NCBI RefSeq assembly: GCF_001423485.1
Contig: NZ_LMOD01000002.1
Coordinates: forward strand, 581,890-645,889
Reading direction: 5' to 3'
Origin: Microbacterium sp. Leaf320
GTDB lineage: Bacteria > Actinomycetota > Actinomycetes > Actinomycetales > Microbacteriaceae
DNA length: 64,000 nt
How positions within the stretch are numbered: the first letter of the stretch is position 1; each line of letters opens with the position of its first letter. Under the pieces are notes generated by a model. The model was not told where the DNA came from, did no database searches, and saw only the letters and a program-made list of their open reading frames with translations. Shown here in pieces: positions 35,541 through 44,281 of the stretch. Position numbers and translations under genes: made by a program.

Positions 35541-37034
35541 TCAGGACTTGACGATGTCGTAGGCGAAGAACTGCGAGTTCAGGCCGTTGACCGGGTAACC
35601 GCTGAGGTCGCTCGAGGCGACCACGATCTGCGGGTAGAGGTACAACCATACGCTCGCGGCATCCTCGGCGATCTTCTCGTTGACCTGCTTCAGCAGAGCC
35701 GTCTGCTCGTCGGTCGTTGCGGCCTGCTCGGCCTCGGAGACCCACTGCTGCACGTCGGCGTCGTTGTAGCCCCAGTAGAAGTCGGGGTTGCCGTACCAGA
35801 CCACGTCACGGTCGTTCACGTGCTCCTGCAGGGTGGCTTCGAAGTCCTGCTCCTTGAACACCTTCGTGTACCACTCGTCGGCGCTGATCGTGTTGATCTC
35901 GACCGTGATGCCGACCTCGGCGAGCTGCGACTGCAGGAACTCCGCCACGGCGGGGTGCGGGTCATAGCTCGGGGTGTCGAGCGTGAACGTGAAGCCGTCG
36001 GCGTATCCTGCCTGGGCCAGCAGATCCTTCGAGAGCTCGACGTCGTAGGGGTTCACCTTCGTGAGGTCCTCGTACCAGGGGTCGGTCGGCGGCACCATCG
36101 AGCCGATGAGCGTGCCGTAGTCGCCCCAGATGGACTCGAGGAGCTTCTGGGTGTCGACGGCCGAGTAGATGGCCTTGCGCACGAGTGCATTGTCGAAGGG
36201 GGCGACGCGGTCGTTGAACGCGAGCAGCTCCTTCGTGGTCGAGGTGCCCTCGCTGATCACGTAGTCGTCGGAGTCGAACTGCGTGAGCGAATCAGGGCTC
36301 TGCACACTGGTGATCACATCGATCTCGCCGGTGGCCAGAGCGTTGTTCTCGGCGGTCGCGTCTGTGAAGTACGTGTAGACGACTTCGCCGTTCTTGGCGG
36401 GCTCGCCCCAGTAGTCGTCCCAGCGCTCGAGGGTCAGGGTCGAGCCCTTCTTCCACTCGTCGAGCGTGTAGGGGCCCGTGCCGTCTTCCGATCCGGTGAT
36501 GTCGCCGGCCTCGTCGTTGACGATCCAGACGTAGCTGAGGTTGTAGAGGAACGAGATCGACCGCTGCGACAGTGTGAAGACGACGGTCTGGTCGTCGGGC
36601 GTCGCGATGTCGGCGATGGTCTTGAAGCTCGACTTGCGCGCCGATACCGAGTCCTCGGCGGTGACGGCCTCGACGCTCGACTTCACGTCGGCGGAGGTGA
36701 GCGGGTCGCCCGAGTGGAACGTCACGTCGTCGCGCAGCGTGATCGTGTAGGTGAGGCCGTCGTCGGACACTTGGGCGTCTTCGGCGAGGAGGGGCTCGAC
36801 GTCGCCGTCGTCGGTCAGGCGGTAGAGGCCCTCGTAGACGTTGCCGGTCAGTGCCTCGGTCACACCCTGGCCACCACCCTGCGTGTTGCTGAGGTTGGTG
36901 GGCTCGTACAGCGACCCGATGAAGATCGTGGCGTCTTCGCTCGAGGCGTCGTCAGTGGTGCCCGACGCGCAGCCGGCCACGAGGGCGAGCGTGGCGACGG
37001 CGCCGAGCGCGCCGAGAATGCGGGTTCTTCTCAT
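35541..37034 (-). CDS. ABC transporter substrate-binding lipoprotein (peptide family 5)
   Basis: 497 residues. Lipoprotein signal with lipobox LVAGC (Cys22). The family 5 pattern is clear: NVYEGLYRLTDDGDVEPLLAED, TYTITLRDDVTFHSGDPLTSADV and a C-terminal VNEKIAEDAASVWLY segment. Captures substrate, probably peptides or similar, for the permease and ATPases encoded downstream. The true substrate cannot be told. Confidence 0.93.
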   Translation of the reverse strand: MRRTRILGALGAVATLALVAGCASGTTDDASSEDATIFIGSLYEPTNLSNTQGGGQGVTEALTGNVYEGLYRLTDDGDVEPLLAEDAQVSDDGLTYTITLRDDVTFHSGDPLTSADVKSSVEAVTAEDSVSARKSSFKTIADIATPDDQTVVFTLSQRSISFLYNLSYVWIVNDEAGDITGSEDGTGPYTLDEWKKGSTLTLERWDDYWGEPAKNGEVVYTYFTDATAENNALATGEIDVITSVQSPDSLTQFDSDDYVISEGTSTTKELLAFNDRVAPFDNALVRKAIYSAVDTQKLLESIWGDYGTLIGSMVPPTDPWYEDLTKVNPYDVELSKDLLAQAGYADGFTFTLDTPSYDPHPAVAEFLQSQLAEVGITVEINTISADEWYTKVFKEQDFEATLQEHVNDRDVVWYGNPDFYWGYNDADVQQWVSEAEQAATTDEQTALLKQVNEKIAEDAASVWLYLYPQIVVASSDLSGYPVNGLNSQFFAYDIVKS

Positions 37035-37062
37035 GAGTACTCCAGGGTGAGCGTGTGCGGCG

Positions 37063-37758
37063 TCACGCCGCGTAGATGTCGAAGCCGTCGCGGAAGACGA
37101 CGTTCTTCTCGCCTGCTCGGATAGGCAGGGGGAAGCGGTTGGATGCCGGCGGCAGCGGGCAGTTGTACTGCGCGCTGAAGCCGCAGGGCGGCACGAAGGC
37201 GCGGTTGAAGTCGAGCACCACGGTGCCGGCGTCGTCGCGCAGCTCGACGAACAGGAAACGTCCCGATCCGTAGGTCTCGGATCCGTTCGTCTCGTCGCCG
37301 AACACGAGCAGCAGCGTGCCGCCGTCGTCGAAGGCGGCGAGATCGTACTCGCGGCCGTCGAGTGTGAGGCGGATGTCACCGGGTACGACGAGATCGCGCG
37401 TTCCGCCGTTGTCGCGGATGTGCTCGAACGACACCCGGCGATCGCCGGACACGGGGGTGAAGTGACCCTCGAGAACCCACGCGGGGTCGTACTCGTACGT
37501 GTCGATGCGGTCGAAGGCGCGGATGGCGGGTGATTCTGCATCCCAGACGCGCAGCCCGTGCTCGGTCTCGCCGGTCTCGATGTTCGTTCGCTGGATCGGC
37601 GTCACGGTCACGGTGTCGGATGCCGCCTGCTGCTCGGCATCCAGATCGGGCAGGTCTCCCGTCCAGCGGGTCTCGATCAGCGCGAGGTTGCCCGTCGCGG
37701 ACGTGACGGAGGCGCGGCGCTCGGCCTGCCAGTGGGTGTGATCTTCGCGTTCAGACAT
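37063..37758 (-). CDS. DUF1684 domain-containing protein
   Basis: 231 residues. The conserved DUF1684 core is seen: FEHIRDNGGTRDLVVPGDIRLTLDG, GRFLFVELRD and the C-terminal LDFNRAFVPPCGFSAQYNCPLPPASNRFPLPIRAGEK region (quoted in part). The family's function is not established. It lies 28 bp before the binding-protein gene, so it heads the importer operon. ATG 37758 chosen over GTG 37761; AAGG lies close upstream. Confidence 0.88.
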   Translation of the reverse strand: MSEREDHTHWQAERRASVTSATGNLALIETRWTGDLPDLDAEQQAASDTVTVTPIQRTNIETGETEHGLRVWDAESPAIRAFDRIDTYEYDPAWVLEGHFTPVSGDRRVSFEHIRDNGGTRDLVVPGDIRLTLDGREYDLAAFDDGGTLLLVFGDETNGSETYGSGRFLFVELRDDAGTVVLDFNRAFVPPCGFSAQYNCPLPPASNRFPLPIRAGEKNVVFRDGFDIYAA

Positions 37759-38132
37759 CACCTTCCATTCTCTTGCATGCAGACGGAGGTGGGGCCGTGG
37801 CCGTCACTCGGAGTAATGCCCGATAAGAGATGTGCGCCACGATGCACGAATGCGGCCCTCCGGAGAGCCTTTCGGCCCGCATTTCGTGCATCATTCGGCG
37901 GGATTCGACCGGTTCGGTCGACTCTCTCCCGCGCAATGGAATGCAACGTATACCGGTATACCATTACTCATATACGCGCAGAGTCGTCAGTCCCCAGCTG
38001 ACCCGCGCGTGGACGGTTCGACCGTCCTGCGGAGGGAGAGTCAGATCTTCTTCTGATCCCGAGGGGGGATGGGGTGGGAGCGCTGATCCCCAGTCAGCAC
38101 CCACCCCCACAACCCACCCTCGGGGGTTCCGT
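37759..38132. other. Promoter region of the DUF1684-importer operon
   Basis: 374 bp without a convincing gene. Contains the 14-bp palindrome at 37948-37961 in an AT-richer stretch. Near 38058-38125, CCCGAGGG and CCCTCGGG can pair and may end the convergent-side transcript from 39257. No other structure seen. Confidence 0.6.
37948..37961. promoter_or_regulatory. Palindromic candidate operator
   Basis: GTATACCGGTATAC is a perfect 14-bp palindrome about 190 bp upstream of the DUF1684-importer operon, in an AT-rich patch. GntR- or LacI-type regulators use such sites; none is encoded adjacent. Confidence 0.45.
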
Positions 38133-39257
38133 TCAGAACGATCTGGACCAGAACCAGAACACCGCGAAGCCGATCACGACGACGAACGGCAGCCACGGGA
38201 AGCTCTTCTTGAGGCGTCTTCCCTCGTGCGCGACGCCCGGCGGCGGTGAGAGCAGGCCCACCGGCGGAGCGAACGGCAGCCGCTCGCTCGCGGGCTGCGA
38301 CGCGGCGGGAGGAACGGCGGATGCCGACGTGGCCGCCGTGGGGTTCTCGAGAAGCAGTCGCTCGTCGCGCCAGCGTTCCCACTGGTCGAGCTTGGCGATC
38401 ACGGCGCCCACCGCGCCGAACAGCCACGCCCAGGTCGCGGGGTCGAGCGTCGAGGCCTTGCGCTGCGTGTAGAGGAACAGCCAGTCGTCGACGATCTCGA
38501 CGTCGAGTTCTGCGGCGTTGTCGATGAACCTGGCCATGATGTCGGGCGTGAACAGATAAAGCGCGTCGCGCTCGTAGCCCTCGGGGCAGTAGAGCGTGAA
38601 GTACTGATCAAAGTCGCCCTCCAGTGAGAGGCGCTGCTCGCGCTGGAACGACGCGGGCAGGTTCGAGCCGAAGCCGTTGTTGCCCTTCGCGTCCAGCACG
38701 ATGTTGGGCAGCGGCACGTCGAGCTTCACGGCGACGTAGCCCCAGCGGTGGGTGGTCGAGTTCTTCCCCGATCCGGTCGTGTACTGGTAGTTGCCGAACT
38801 CCACGAAGCGGGGCTCAGTGCCGCGCACGAGATCGGTGGCCTCGCGGGAGCGTCCGAGGGTGAACAGCATGCCCGGGAGGGCAGGGTCTACGACCCTGGC
38901 CTCGTACCCCATGCCGTTCGCCCGCGCGAAGGCGTCGAGGCGGTACCGCGCGACGCGGGACCGACGCCAGCTGACGACGGCGATCGTGATGCCGACCGCG
39001 GCTGCGGCGAGGATGCCGAGACCGGCGAACGATGACGCTCCAGGATCGGTGAGCATCGAGACCATCGTCGCGCCGACGAGCGTCAAGGCGACGACGAACA
39101 CGAGCCCGAAGACCACGATCGCGATGATCGAAGTGGCCGAGACGGCCGACGTTCCGCGAGCGCGAAGTTCGGTCTGGAAGGCGCTGACGGCCCGCGGATC
39201 GACGGGATCGGTGAGCGGGCGGGAATCGAACGACGGGGCCGGCTGCGGAGCACTCAT
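38133..39257 (-). CDS. Unassigned membrane protein, 374 aa
   Basis: Two hydrophobic segments at about 45-95 (IIAIVVFGLVFVVALTLVGA and LGILAAAAVGITIAVV), a large cytoplasmic domain with YRLDAFARANGMGYEARV and YYTLYCPEGYERDALYLFTPDIM-like sequence, and a C-terminal helix (WLPFVVVIGFAVFWFW). The layout recalls DUF3137-type proteins but I cannot confirm this. Its ATG overlaps the stop of the next upstream gene (ATGA), so the two are coupled. Confidence 0.75.
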   Translation of the reverse strand: MSAPQPAPSFDSRPLTDPVDPRAVSAFQTELRARGTSAVSATSIIAIVVFGLVFVVALTLVGATMVSMLTDPGASSFAGLGILAAAAVGITIAVVSWRRSRVARYRLDAFARANGMGYEARVVDPALPGMLFTLGRSREATDLVRGTEPRFVEFGNYQYTTGSGKNSTTHRWGYVAVKLDVPLPNIVLDAKGNNGFGSNLPASFQREQRLSLEGDFDQYFTLYCPEGYERDALYLFTPDIMARFIDNAAELDVEIVDDWLFLYTQRKASTLDPATWAWLFGAVGAVIAKLDQWERWRDERLLLENPTAATSASAVPPAASQPASERLPFAPPVGLLSPPPGVAHEGRRLKKSFPWLPFVVVIGFAVFWFWSRSF

Positions 39258-40225
39258 CGGTTCACCTCGTCGGCATCCCAGGTGAGGTCGGCGTTCTCGG
39301 GGATCGGGAACGCCTCGAGGCGCTCGTCGGCGCAGATCGCGGCGACGAGCTCGGCGGACCCCGCGATGATCGTCGAGTCGTAGTCGACCTCGCTCACGAG
39401 AGTCCACGCATGATCGTCCGGCCACAGGATGCTCGGGCTCTGCGCCGAGGGAGGGAAGCCGTGCTCCTCGCCCGGGCGGTCGCGCCAGGGCACGTCGAGC
39501 ACCCAGTCGGAACGAGCGAAGTCGCTCACCGCGCCGCGGAAGAGCACGTGATCGCGCCCGGGGAGGCGGAGCCGCGGCCCCTCCGAGATCTCGCGCGACA
39601 GGATGCCCTCCTGCCAGGTCGGCTTACGGAAGGAGTTGTTGAGAGGGTCGCGGATGCTGCGGTCGAGCATCGCCTGATGGTTCGGGTCGTCGCTGAACGT
39701 GAGGAAGGCGCGCGACGGGCCGTGGCCGAGATGCCCGAGAAGATCACCTCGACCCTCCCAGAGCGCCGCAAAACCGGCATCCGGAGTCGTGGTGTGTGCG
39801 GCGAGGTGCGCCGCGATGATCGCAAGCGTCTCGGGCGCGATCTCGCCCTCGATGGGGCCGGTGAACTCGCGACCGTCGGGGGAGAGGCGCAGGTTCCAGT
39901 CGCCGTCGGGCGGGGTGCGCACGATCCGCTGCCACTGGGCGAGCGGGTGCAGGGTGGTGCCGAACGCGTATGCCGTCTCGGCCCAGGTCGCAGGCTCGTC
40001 GACGTACTGGTCGCGGAGCCTCAGGTGCTCTGCTTCCGACATCCGCTCGTACTCCTCGAACGAGGGCACCGGTCGGTCGGGCAGGGAGCGCACGATCGCG
40101 GGGTGCAGGATGCGGGCATAGGCGGGGAATCCATGCGGCACGACCGCGTGCATGGTCGCTTTCCAGGGCTCGTCGAGCCGATCGCGCAGCCAGTCGCCGG
40201 CCGAGGTGTCAGACATCCAGTGCAT
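39254..40225 (-). CDS. Hypothetical protein, 323 aa
   Basis: Soluble, without signal peptide; Trp- and Pro-rich. Features: DEPWKATMHAVVPHGFPAYARILHP near the N-terminus, a central GHLGHGPSRAFLTFSDDPNHQAML and LPGRDHVLFRGAV. No recognised family. Start at 40225 because TACCGT (40233-40238) lies 7 nt upstream. Operon with the membrane protein gene downstream. Confidence 0.78.
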   Translation of the reverse strand: MHWMSDTSAGDWLRDRLDEPWKATMHAVVPHGFPAYARILHPAIVRSLPDRPVPSFEEYERMSEAEHLRLRDQYVDEPATWAETAYAFGTTLHPLAQWQRIVRTPPDGDWNLRLSPDGREFTGPIEGEIAPETLAIIAAHLAAHTTTPDAGFAALWEGRGDLLGHLGHGPSRAFLTFSDDPNHQAMLDRSIRDPLNNSFRKPTWQEGILSREISEGPRLRLPGRDHVLFRGAVSDFARSDWVLDVPWRDRPGEEHGFPPSAQSPSILWPDDHAWTLVSEVDYDSTIIAGSAELVAAICADERLEAFPIPENADLTWDADEVNR

Positions 40226-40232
40226 GCGACCC

Positions 40233-40238
40233 ACGGTA
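40233..40238 (-). promoter_or_regulatory. Leaderless-type -10 hexamer for the 323-aa protein gene
   Basis: TACCGT on the minus strand ends 7 nt before the start codon. Confidence 0.45.
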
Positions 40239-40350
40239 CCTGCGAGGAATCGCTTCACCCGGGGGCGCGTCGAACGGGCCAGAATATGCGGAGGAGCGCG
40301 CGAACGTCGCAGACGGTCGCGTGGAACGAGACGGTTCGGGAGGGCGTCCG

Positions 40351-41364
40351 ATGGTCGATGGTGTCTCTGTGGTGTCCGGCGAACGGGTCTTCCGTCGGCA
40401 TCCCGCGCGGTCCGTCGTGAGTGCGATCCTGCTCTCGGCGGCCCTGTCGGCTGCGGCCCTCTTCATACTCCCGCAGTTCCTGCCGCGGCGGATGGACCTC
40501 TCGACCCGCGGCACGATCGTGCTGGTCGTGGCCGTCGTCCTGACGCTGGTGATCTTCGTGTCGATCTTCTGGCTGCGCAACACGCGCGTCGTCGTGCGCG
40601 CCGACAGCGTCGAAGTCGGTCGTGCCGGGAACCGCGAGGTGTTCGACCGCGCGACCACCGCGTTCCGGTCGAAGATCACCGAGCACCGCACCAACGGAAT
40701 CCGCAGCGGCATCACCCGCGCGCTGATCATCCACAACGGTGGCAGGGAGATCACGGTCGAGCTCGTCGGCTTCACGCGGGCGACGTTCAACGACCTGATG
40801 GCGATGCTCAATCCGATCGCCCCTCCGCCCACGGCCGACCCCGTCGCAGCAGCGCGGGAGCGGGCCCAGCTGCCCTCGTCGTTCACGGTCGATTCGTCGG
40901 GCGAGCGTCGGCTCGCGAGCGGGCTGATCATCGGCGCGGTGGTGCTGCTCATCGTCGCCGCGGCCGTCGGTGCGCTCGCCGCGTCACCCGGTTTTCTCGA
41001 CGGAGATCTCTCCGCGCTGGTGCTGCTGGTGCCGCTCGCCGGCGTCGCCGGCATCGGGCTCGCGATCGGAGCGTCCCAGCGCCGTCGTGTGCTGAAGGCG
41101 ATACCCGCTCACGTCATGGTGAGCCATCACGGCATCCGATTCGATGACACTGACCTGCCGTACGCGCAGCTGACCCGCATCTGGCTGACCCCGGCGGGCT
41201 ATCCGGTGCGGCGCATCCGGTTCGAGCGAGCGGCCGGACGCACGACCGTGCACGTGCTCGGATCACCCCGCGTGCAGATGTCGCCCGAGTACACGGCGTT
41301 CCTCCTCGCGGTGCGGGCCGAGACGGCTCGCTACCCTGAGTTGCTCCGCCTCGACCTCGAATGA
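40351..41364 (+). CDS. Four-helix membrane protein, unassigned
   Basis: 337 residues. Helix pairs at about 25-75 and 190-245 flank a PH-like segment (VVVRADSVEVGRAGNREVF); a second similar segment (MVSHHGIRFDDTDLPYAQLTRIWL) follows, suggesting two bacterial-PH-type domains. Function unknown. GGGAGGG precedes the ATG. Divergent from the 323-aa protein gene. Confidence 0.75.
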   Translation: MVDGVSVVSGERVFRRHPARSVVSAILLSAALSAAALFILPQFLPRRMDLSTRGTIVLVVAVVLTLVIFVSIFWLRNTRVVVRADSVEVGRAGNREVFDRATTAFRSKITEHRTNGIRSGITRALIIHNGGREITVELVGFTRATFNDLMAMLNPIAPPPTADPVAAARERAQLPSSFTVDSSGERRLASGLIIGAVVLLIVAAAVGALAASPGFLDGDLSALVLLVPLAGVAGIGLAIGASQRRRVLKAIPAHVMVSHHGIRFDDTDLPYAQLTRIWLTPAGYPVRRIRFERAAGRTTVHVLGSPRVQMSPEYTAFLLAVRAETARYPELLRLDLE

Positions 41365-41370
41365 GGGGTC

Positions 41371-41413
41371 AGACGAAACGGTGCCGTCGATGAGCACCGC
41401 AGCCGTTTCGTCT
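41371..41413. repeat. REP-like stem-loop, small member
   Basis: AGACGAAACGG and CCGTTTCGTCT form an 11-bp stem just after the stop of the four-helix protein gene. Shares the ACGAAACG core with the larger elements at 29533 and 41862; may also serve as a terminator. Confidence 0.7.
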
Positions 41414-41497
41414 TGCACCGTTCACCGGGTGAGCGGCCGGGCCAGACGCTTGTCAGACAGTTCCGAAGGCTGCCGAACCGCCCTCCATAATCGGATC

Positions 41498-41857
41498 ATG
41501 ACGTCCCCCGCATCCATCCCCTCGCTCGACGGCCGCCGCTTCACGATGGTCTCGTCGACCACCTCTGTCGTCGACGCCGCCGCCCCCAGCGAGTTCGTCT
41601 ACCGCGAGAAGGATGGCGCGATCTGGGGTGACTACTCGGGTGACACCGTGACCTTCGGCCGCTTCGTGGGCACGCGCACCGGCGACACCATCTGGGTCTC
41701 CTTCGTGCACGTCCTCGTCGCCGACGGCACCGTCGTGACCGGCGACGGCGAGAGCGAGCTCGAGCTCACGGACGACGGACGCATCCGCCTCGTCGAGCAC
41801 TACGAGATGCACGGACTGCCGCAGCTCAGCGTCTGCGAAGAGCCCGCGGCAGCCTGA
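41498..41857 (+). CDS. Small conserved protein (family often labelled n-acetylglutamate synthase)
   Basis: 119 residues. The pattern EFVYREKDGAIWGDYSGDTVTFGRFVG, then VHVLVADGTVVTGDGESELEL and GRIRLVEHYEMHG, matches a small beta-rich family commonly but doubtfully labelled n-acetylglutamate synthase; no acetyltransferase motif is visible. CATAAT (41486-41491) ends 6 nt before the ATG, so the transcript is probably leaderless. Confidence 0.8.
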   Translation: MTSPASIPSLDGRRFTMVSSTTSVVDAAAPSEFVYREKDGAIWGDYSGDTVTFGRFVGTRTGDTIWVSFVHVLVADGTVVTGDGESELELTDDGRIRLVEHYEMHGLPQLSVCEEPAAA

Positions 41858-41861
41858 TTGG

Positions 41862-41940
41862 GGCGTTTCGTCTCGGTCGGCTTCGCCGTCCTCGCTCAAC
41901 GACCGGGGGCTGGCGTCCGTCCTCGCTCAACGACCGCGGG
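41862..41940. repeat. REP-like element, half copies
   Basis: GCGTTTCGTCTCGGTCGGC and CCTCGCTCAACGACCGGGGG repeat the right half of the element at 29533-29631; CCTCGCTCAACGACCG occurs twice. Sits between a hypothetical gene and the Lrp-type regulator. Confidence 0.85.
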
Positions 41941-41943
41941 CGG

Positions 41944-42531
41944 TCAGCGCGGCGGCAGCATGTCGCGGCCCGGCGTCGCCGGCGTCCACCGGGTCATTCC
42001 CAGCGGCGTGGCCAGGTCGCGCTCCGGCAGGTCGCTCGGCAGCAGGAACGAACGGCGGATCACCTCGTCGAGCACCACGACGCTGACGACCGTGCGCACC
42101 TCGGGCAGCTGGGCGATCACTCCCGTCGTGAACTCGTGCACACCGCTGACGTCGACCGCGCGGATCAGCAGCATCGCGTCGTGCTCACCCGTCGTGATGG
42201 CGCACCACTCGATGTCGGGCATCTCGAGCACGCTCTCGCGGAAAGACGCCCACGCCTGCGGGTGCACGGTCACGAAGACGAGCGCCCCGATCGAGAGGCC
42301 GGCCTTGGACTGGTCGACCCGAGCACTGAAGCCCGTGATGACTCCGTCCTGCATGAGCGATTCGACACGCGTGTAGGCATTCGCTCTCGAGATGCCGACG
42401 GTTTCGGCGAGTGCAGCGATCGAGATGCGACCGTTATCACGCAGCGTCTCGAGGATTCTGTATCCGATGTCGTCCAACGGGGCGGCACTTCGTCCAGATT
42501 GCCTCACGGCTTCATCGCTCTTGGTGGACAC
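41944..42531 (-). CDS. Lrp/AsnC family transcriptional regulator
   Basis: 195 residues. HTH at about 20-65 (LDDIGYRILETLRDNGRISIAALAETVGISRANAYTRVESL, quoted here only in pieces: ISIAALAETVGISRANAYTR) and a RAM ligand-binding domain with ALVFVTVHPQAW and CAITTGEHDAMLLIRAVD. Start GTG at 42531 with GAGGAG upstream. Divergent from a peptide importer operon, which it probably controls in response to an amino acid. Confidence 0.9.
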   Translation of the reverse strand: MSTKSDEAVRQSGRSAAPLDDIGYRILETLRDNGRISIAALAETVGISRANAYTRVESLMQDGVITGFSARVDQSKAGLSIGALVFVTVHPQAWASFRESVLEMPDIEWCAITTGEHDAMLLIRAVDVSGVHEFTTGVIAQLPEVRTVVSVVVLDEVIRRSFLLPSDLPERDLATPLGMTRWTPATPGRDMLPPR

Positions 42532-42576
42532 AATGCTCCTCACGGGCGGGGTCTTGGACAGACTGTGATGACGTCT

Positions 42577-42610
42577 GCATTCTTGCTGGACACATAGTCC
42601 CATACAATGC
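42577..42610. promoter_or_regulatory. Candidate Lrp operator and importer promoter
   Basis: GGACACATAGTCC (42588-42600) is an inverted repeat inside outer arms GCATT/AATGC, with TACAAT (42603-42608) as a possible -10 for the importer operon. GGACACA also recurs at the regulator start. Confidence 0.45.
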
Positions 42611-42680
42611 GAATCTGATCACCGGTCGTCCACCCGGCGTCGACCGAACCCGATGAAACTCCTCGCCCCTGGAGGCCCAT

Positions 42681-44267
42681 ATGTCGTCACGTCGCAGCAC
42701 GTCCGTCATCGCGATCGGAGCCGTCGCGCTCTTCGCTCTCGCCGGTTGCTCCGGTGGCAACTCGGCGAACAACGGGGGAGAATCCTCCGGTTCCGACTCG
42801 CTGGTCATCGACACCGCGTTCTCGATCGAGACCGCTGACCCGGGTCACACCTACGACCCGACCGGCAACATGATCGCCAAGGCGCTCTACGAGACGCTCG
42901 TCGACTTCGAGGGCTCGGATGTCTCGACCCCGGTCCCCGGCCTCGCGTCGTGGGAGCAGAACGACGAGGCGACCGAGTTCACCTTCACTCTCGAGGGCGA
43001 CCGTGTCTTCTCCGACGGCACGCCGATCGAGGCGAAGGACGTCGTCTTCACCCTGCAGCGCATCCAGGGCATGACCGACGCGAAGCCGAACTTCCTCCTC
43101 GGCGGCCTCACGATCACCGAGGTAGACGAGAAGACGATCTCGATCACCTCCGAGACGCCGCTGCTGCAGCTTCCCGCTATCCTCGCCAACCCGGCACTCG
43201 GCATCGTCAACTCCGACGTCGTGATCGAGAACGGCGGAACGATCGACGGCACCGACAGCGCGCAGGAGTTCCTCGACGGCACCTCCGCGGGTTCCGGCCC
43301 GTTCGTGCTCGACACCCTCGACCTCTCGTCGCAGGTCGTGCTGACCAAGAGCGACGAGTACAACGGCGACGAGGAGGCCGCCTACGGCCGCGTCGTCGTG
43401 CGCAACGTCTCGGAGAGCGCGACCCAGCTCGCGAACCTCAAGGGCGGCGACTCGATGGTCGCCATGGACCTCAACGGCGACCAGGTCTCGGGCCTCGGCG
43501 ACGGACTGAACGTCGAGTCGGTGCCGTCCGGTCAGACCATCTTCCTGCTGCTCAACCAGTCGGAGGCCGTCGCGGGTGACCTCGCGAACGTCAAGATCGC
43601 CGAGGCGATCCGCTACGCGCTCGACTACGACGCACTGCTCGAGCTGGCCGGTGCCGGCGCCGTGCAGGCCACCGGAGTCATCCCGCCCGGATTCGAGGGA
43701 GCCCTCGACACCGGTGTCGAGCAGGATCTTGACAAGGCCGAGGCCGCGCTCGCCGAGGCCGGCTACACGGGTCAGACCCTGAAGCTGCAGTTCCCGAACG
43801 ACTACCCGGTGGGCGGCGTGGAATTCACCCCGCTCGCCGAACGCATCCAGGCACAGCTCGAGGATGCCGGCATCGCCGTCGAACTCGCGCCTGCCCCCTT
43901 CGCCACCGAGCTCGACGCGTACGTCAACGGCACCGAGGGCTTCGGCCTGTGGTTCTGGGGCCCCGACTACGCCGACTCGGCGAACTTCCTCCCGTTCGCT
44001 CCGGGTCTGAAGGTCGGCCTGCGTGCCGGCTGGGCGGCTGAGGCCAACCCCGAGATCGCGGGCATCGCAGCCAGTGCTGCCGCCGCGACCGACGAGGCTC
44101 AGCGGAGCGCAGCCTTCACCTCGTTCGCCGAGGCGATGCAGGAAGAGGGACCCTTCGTGCCGCTGATCGTCCCCGGCCGCAACATCGCCACGGCGGATGC
44201 CGTCTCCGGTGCCGTGTACAACTCGGTGTGGGAGATGGACATCGCCGAGATCACGCCCGCCGGTTGA
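42681..44267 (+). CDS. ABC transporter substrate-binding lipoprotein (peptide family 5)
   Basis: 528 residues. Lipobox LAGC (Cys23). Family features: ALYETLVDFEG, FTFTLEGDRVFSDGTPIEAKDVVFTLQRI in part, and TGVIPPGFEGALDTGVEQDLDKAEAALAEAGY near the middle. First gene of a five-gene importer operon; 14 bp separate it from the permease gene. Substrate unknown, peptide or related. Confidence 0.93.
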   Translation: MSSRRSTSVIAIGAVALFALAGCSGGNSANNGGESSGSDSLVIDTAFSIETADPGHTYDPTGNMIAKALYETLVDFEGSDVSTPVPGLASWEQNDEATEFTFTLEGDRVFSDGTPIEAKDVVFTLQRIQGMTDAKPNFLLGGLTITEVDEKTISITSETPLLQLPAILANPALGIVNSDVVIENGGTIDGTDSAQEFLDGTSAGSGPFVLDTLDLSSQVVLTKSDEYNGDEEAAYGRVVVRNVSESATQLANLKGGDSMVAMDLNGDQVSGLGDGLNVESVPSGQTIFLLLNQSEAVAGDLANVKIAEAIRYALDYDALLELAGAGAVQATGVIPPGFEGALDTGVEQDLDKAEAALAEAGYTGQTLKLQFPNDYPVGGVEFTPLAERIQAQLEDAGIAVELAPAPFATELDAYVNGTEGFGLWFWGPDYADSANFLPFAPGLKVGLRAGWAAEANPEIAGIAASAAAATDEAQRSAAFTSFAEAMQEEGPFVPLIVPGRNIATADAVSGAVYNSVWEMDIAEITPAG

Positions 44268-44281
44268 TCAGGGGCTGACTC

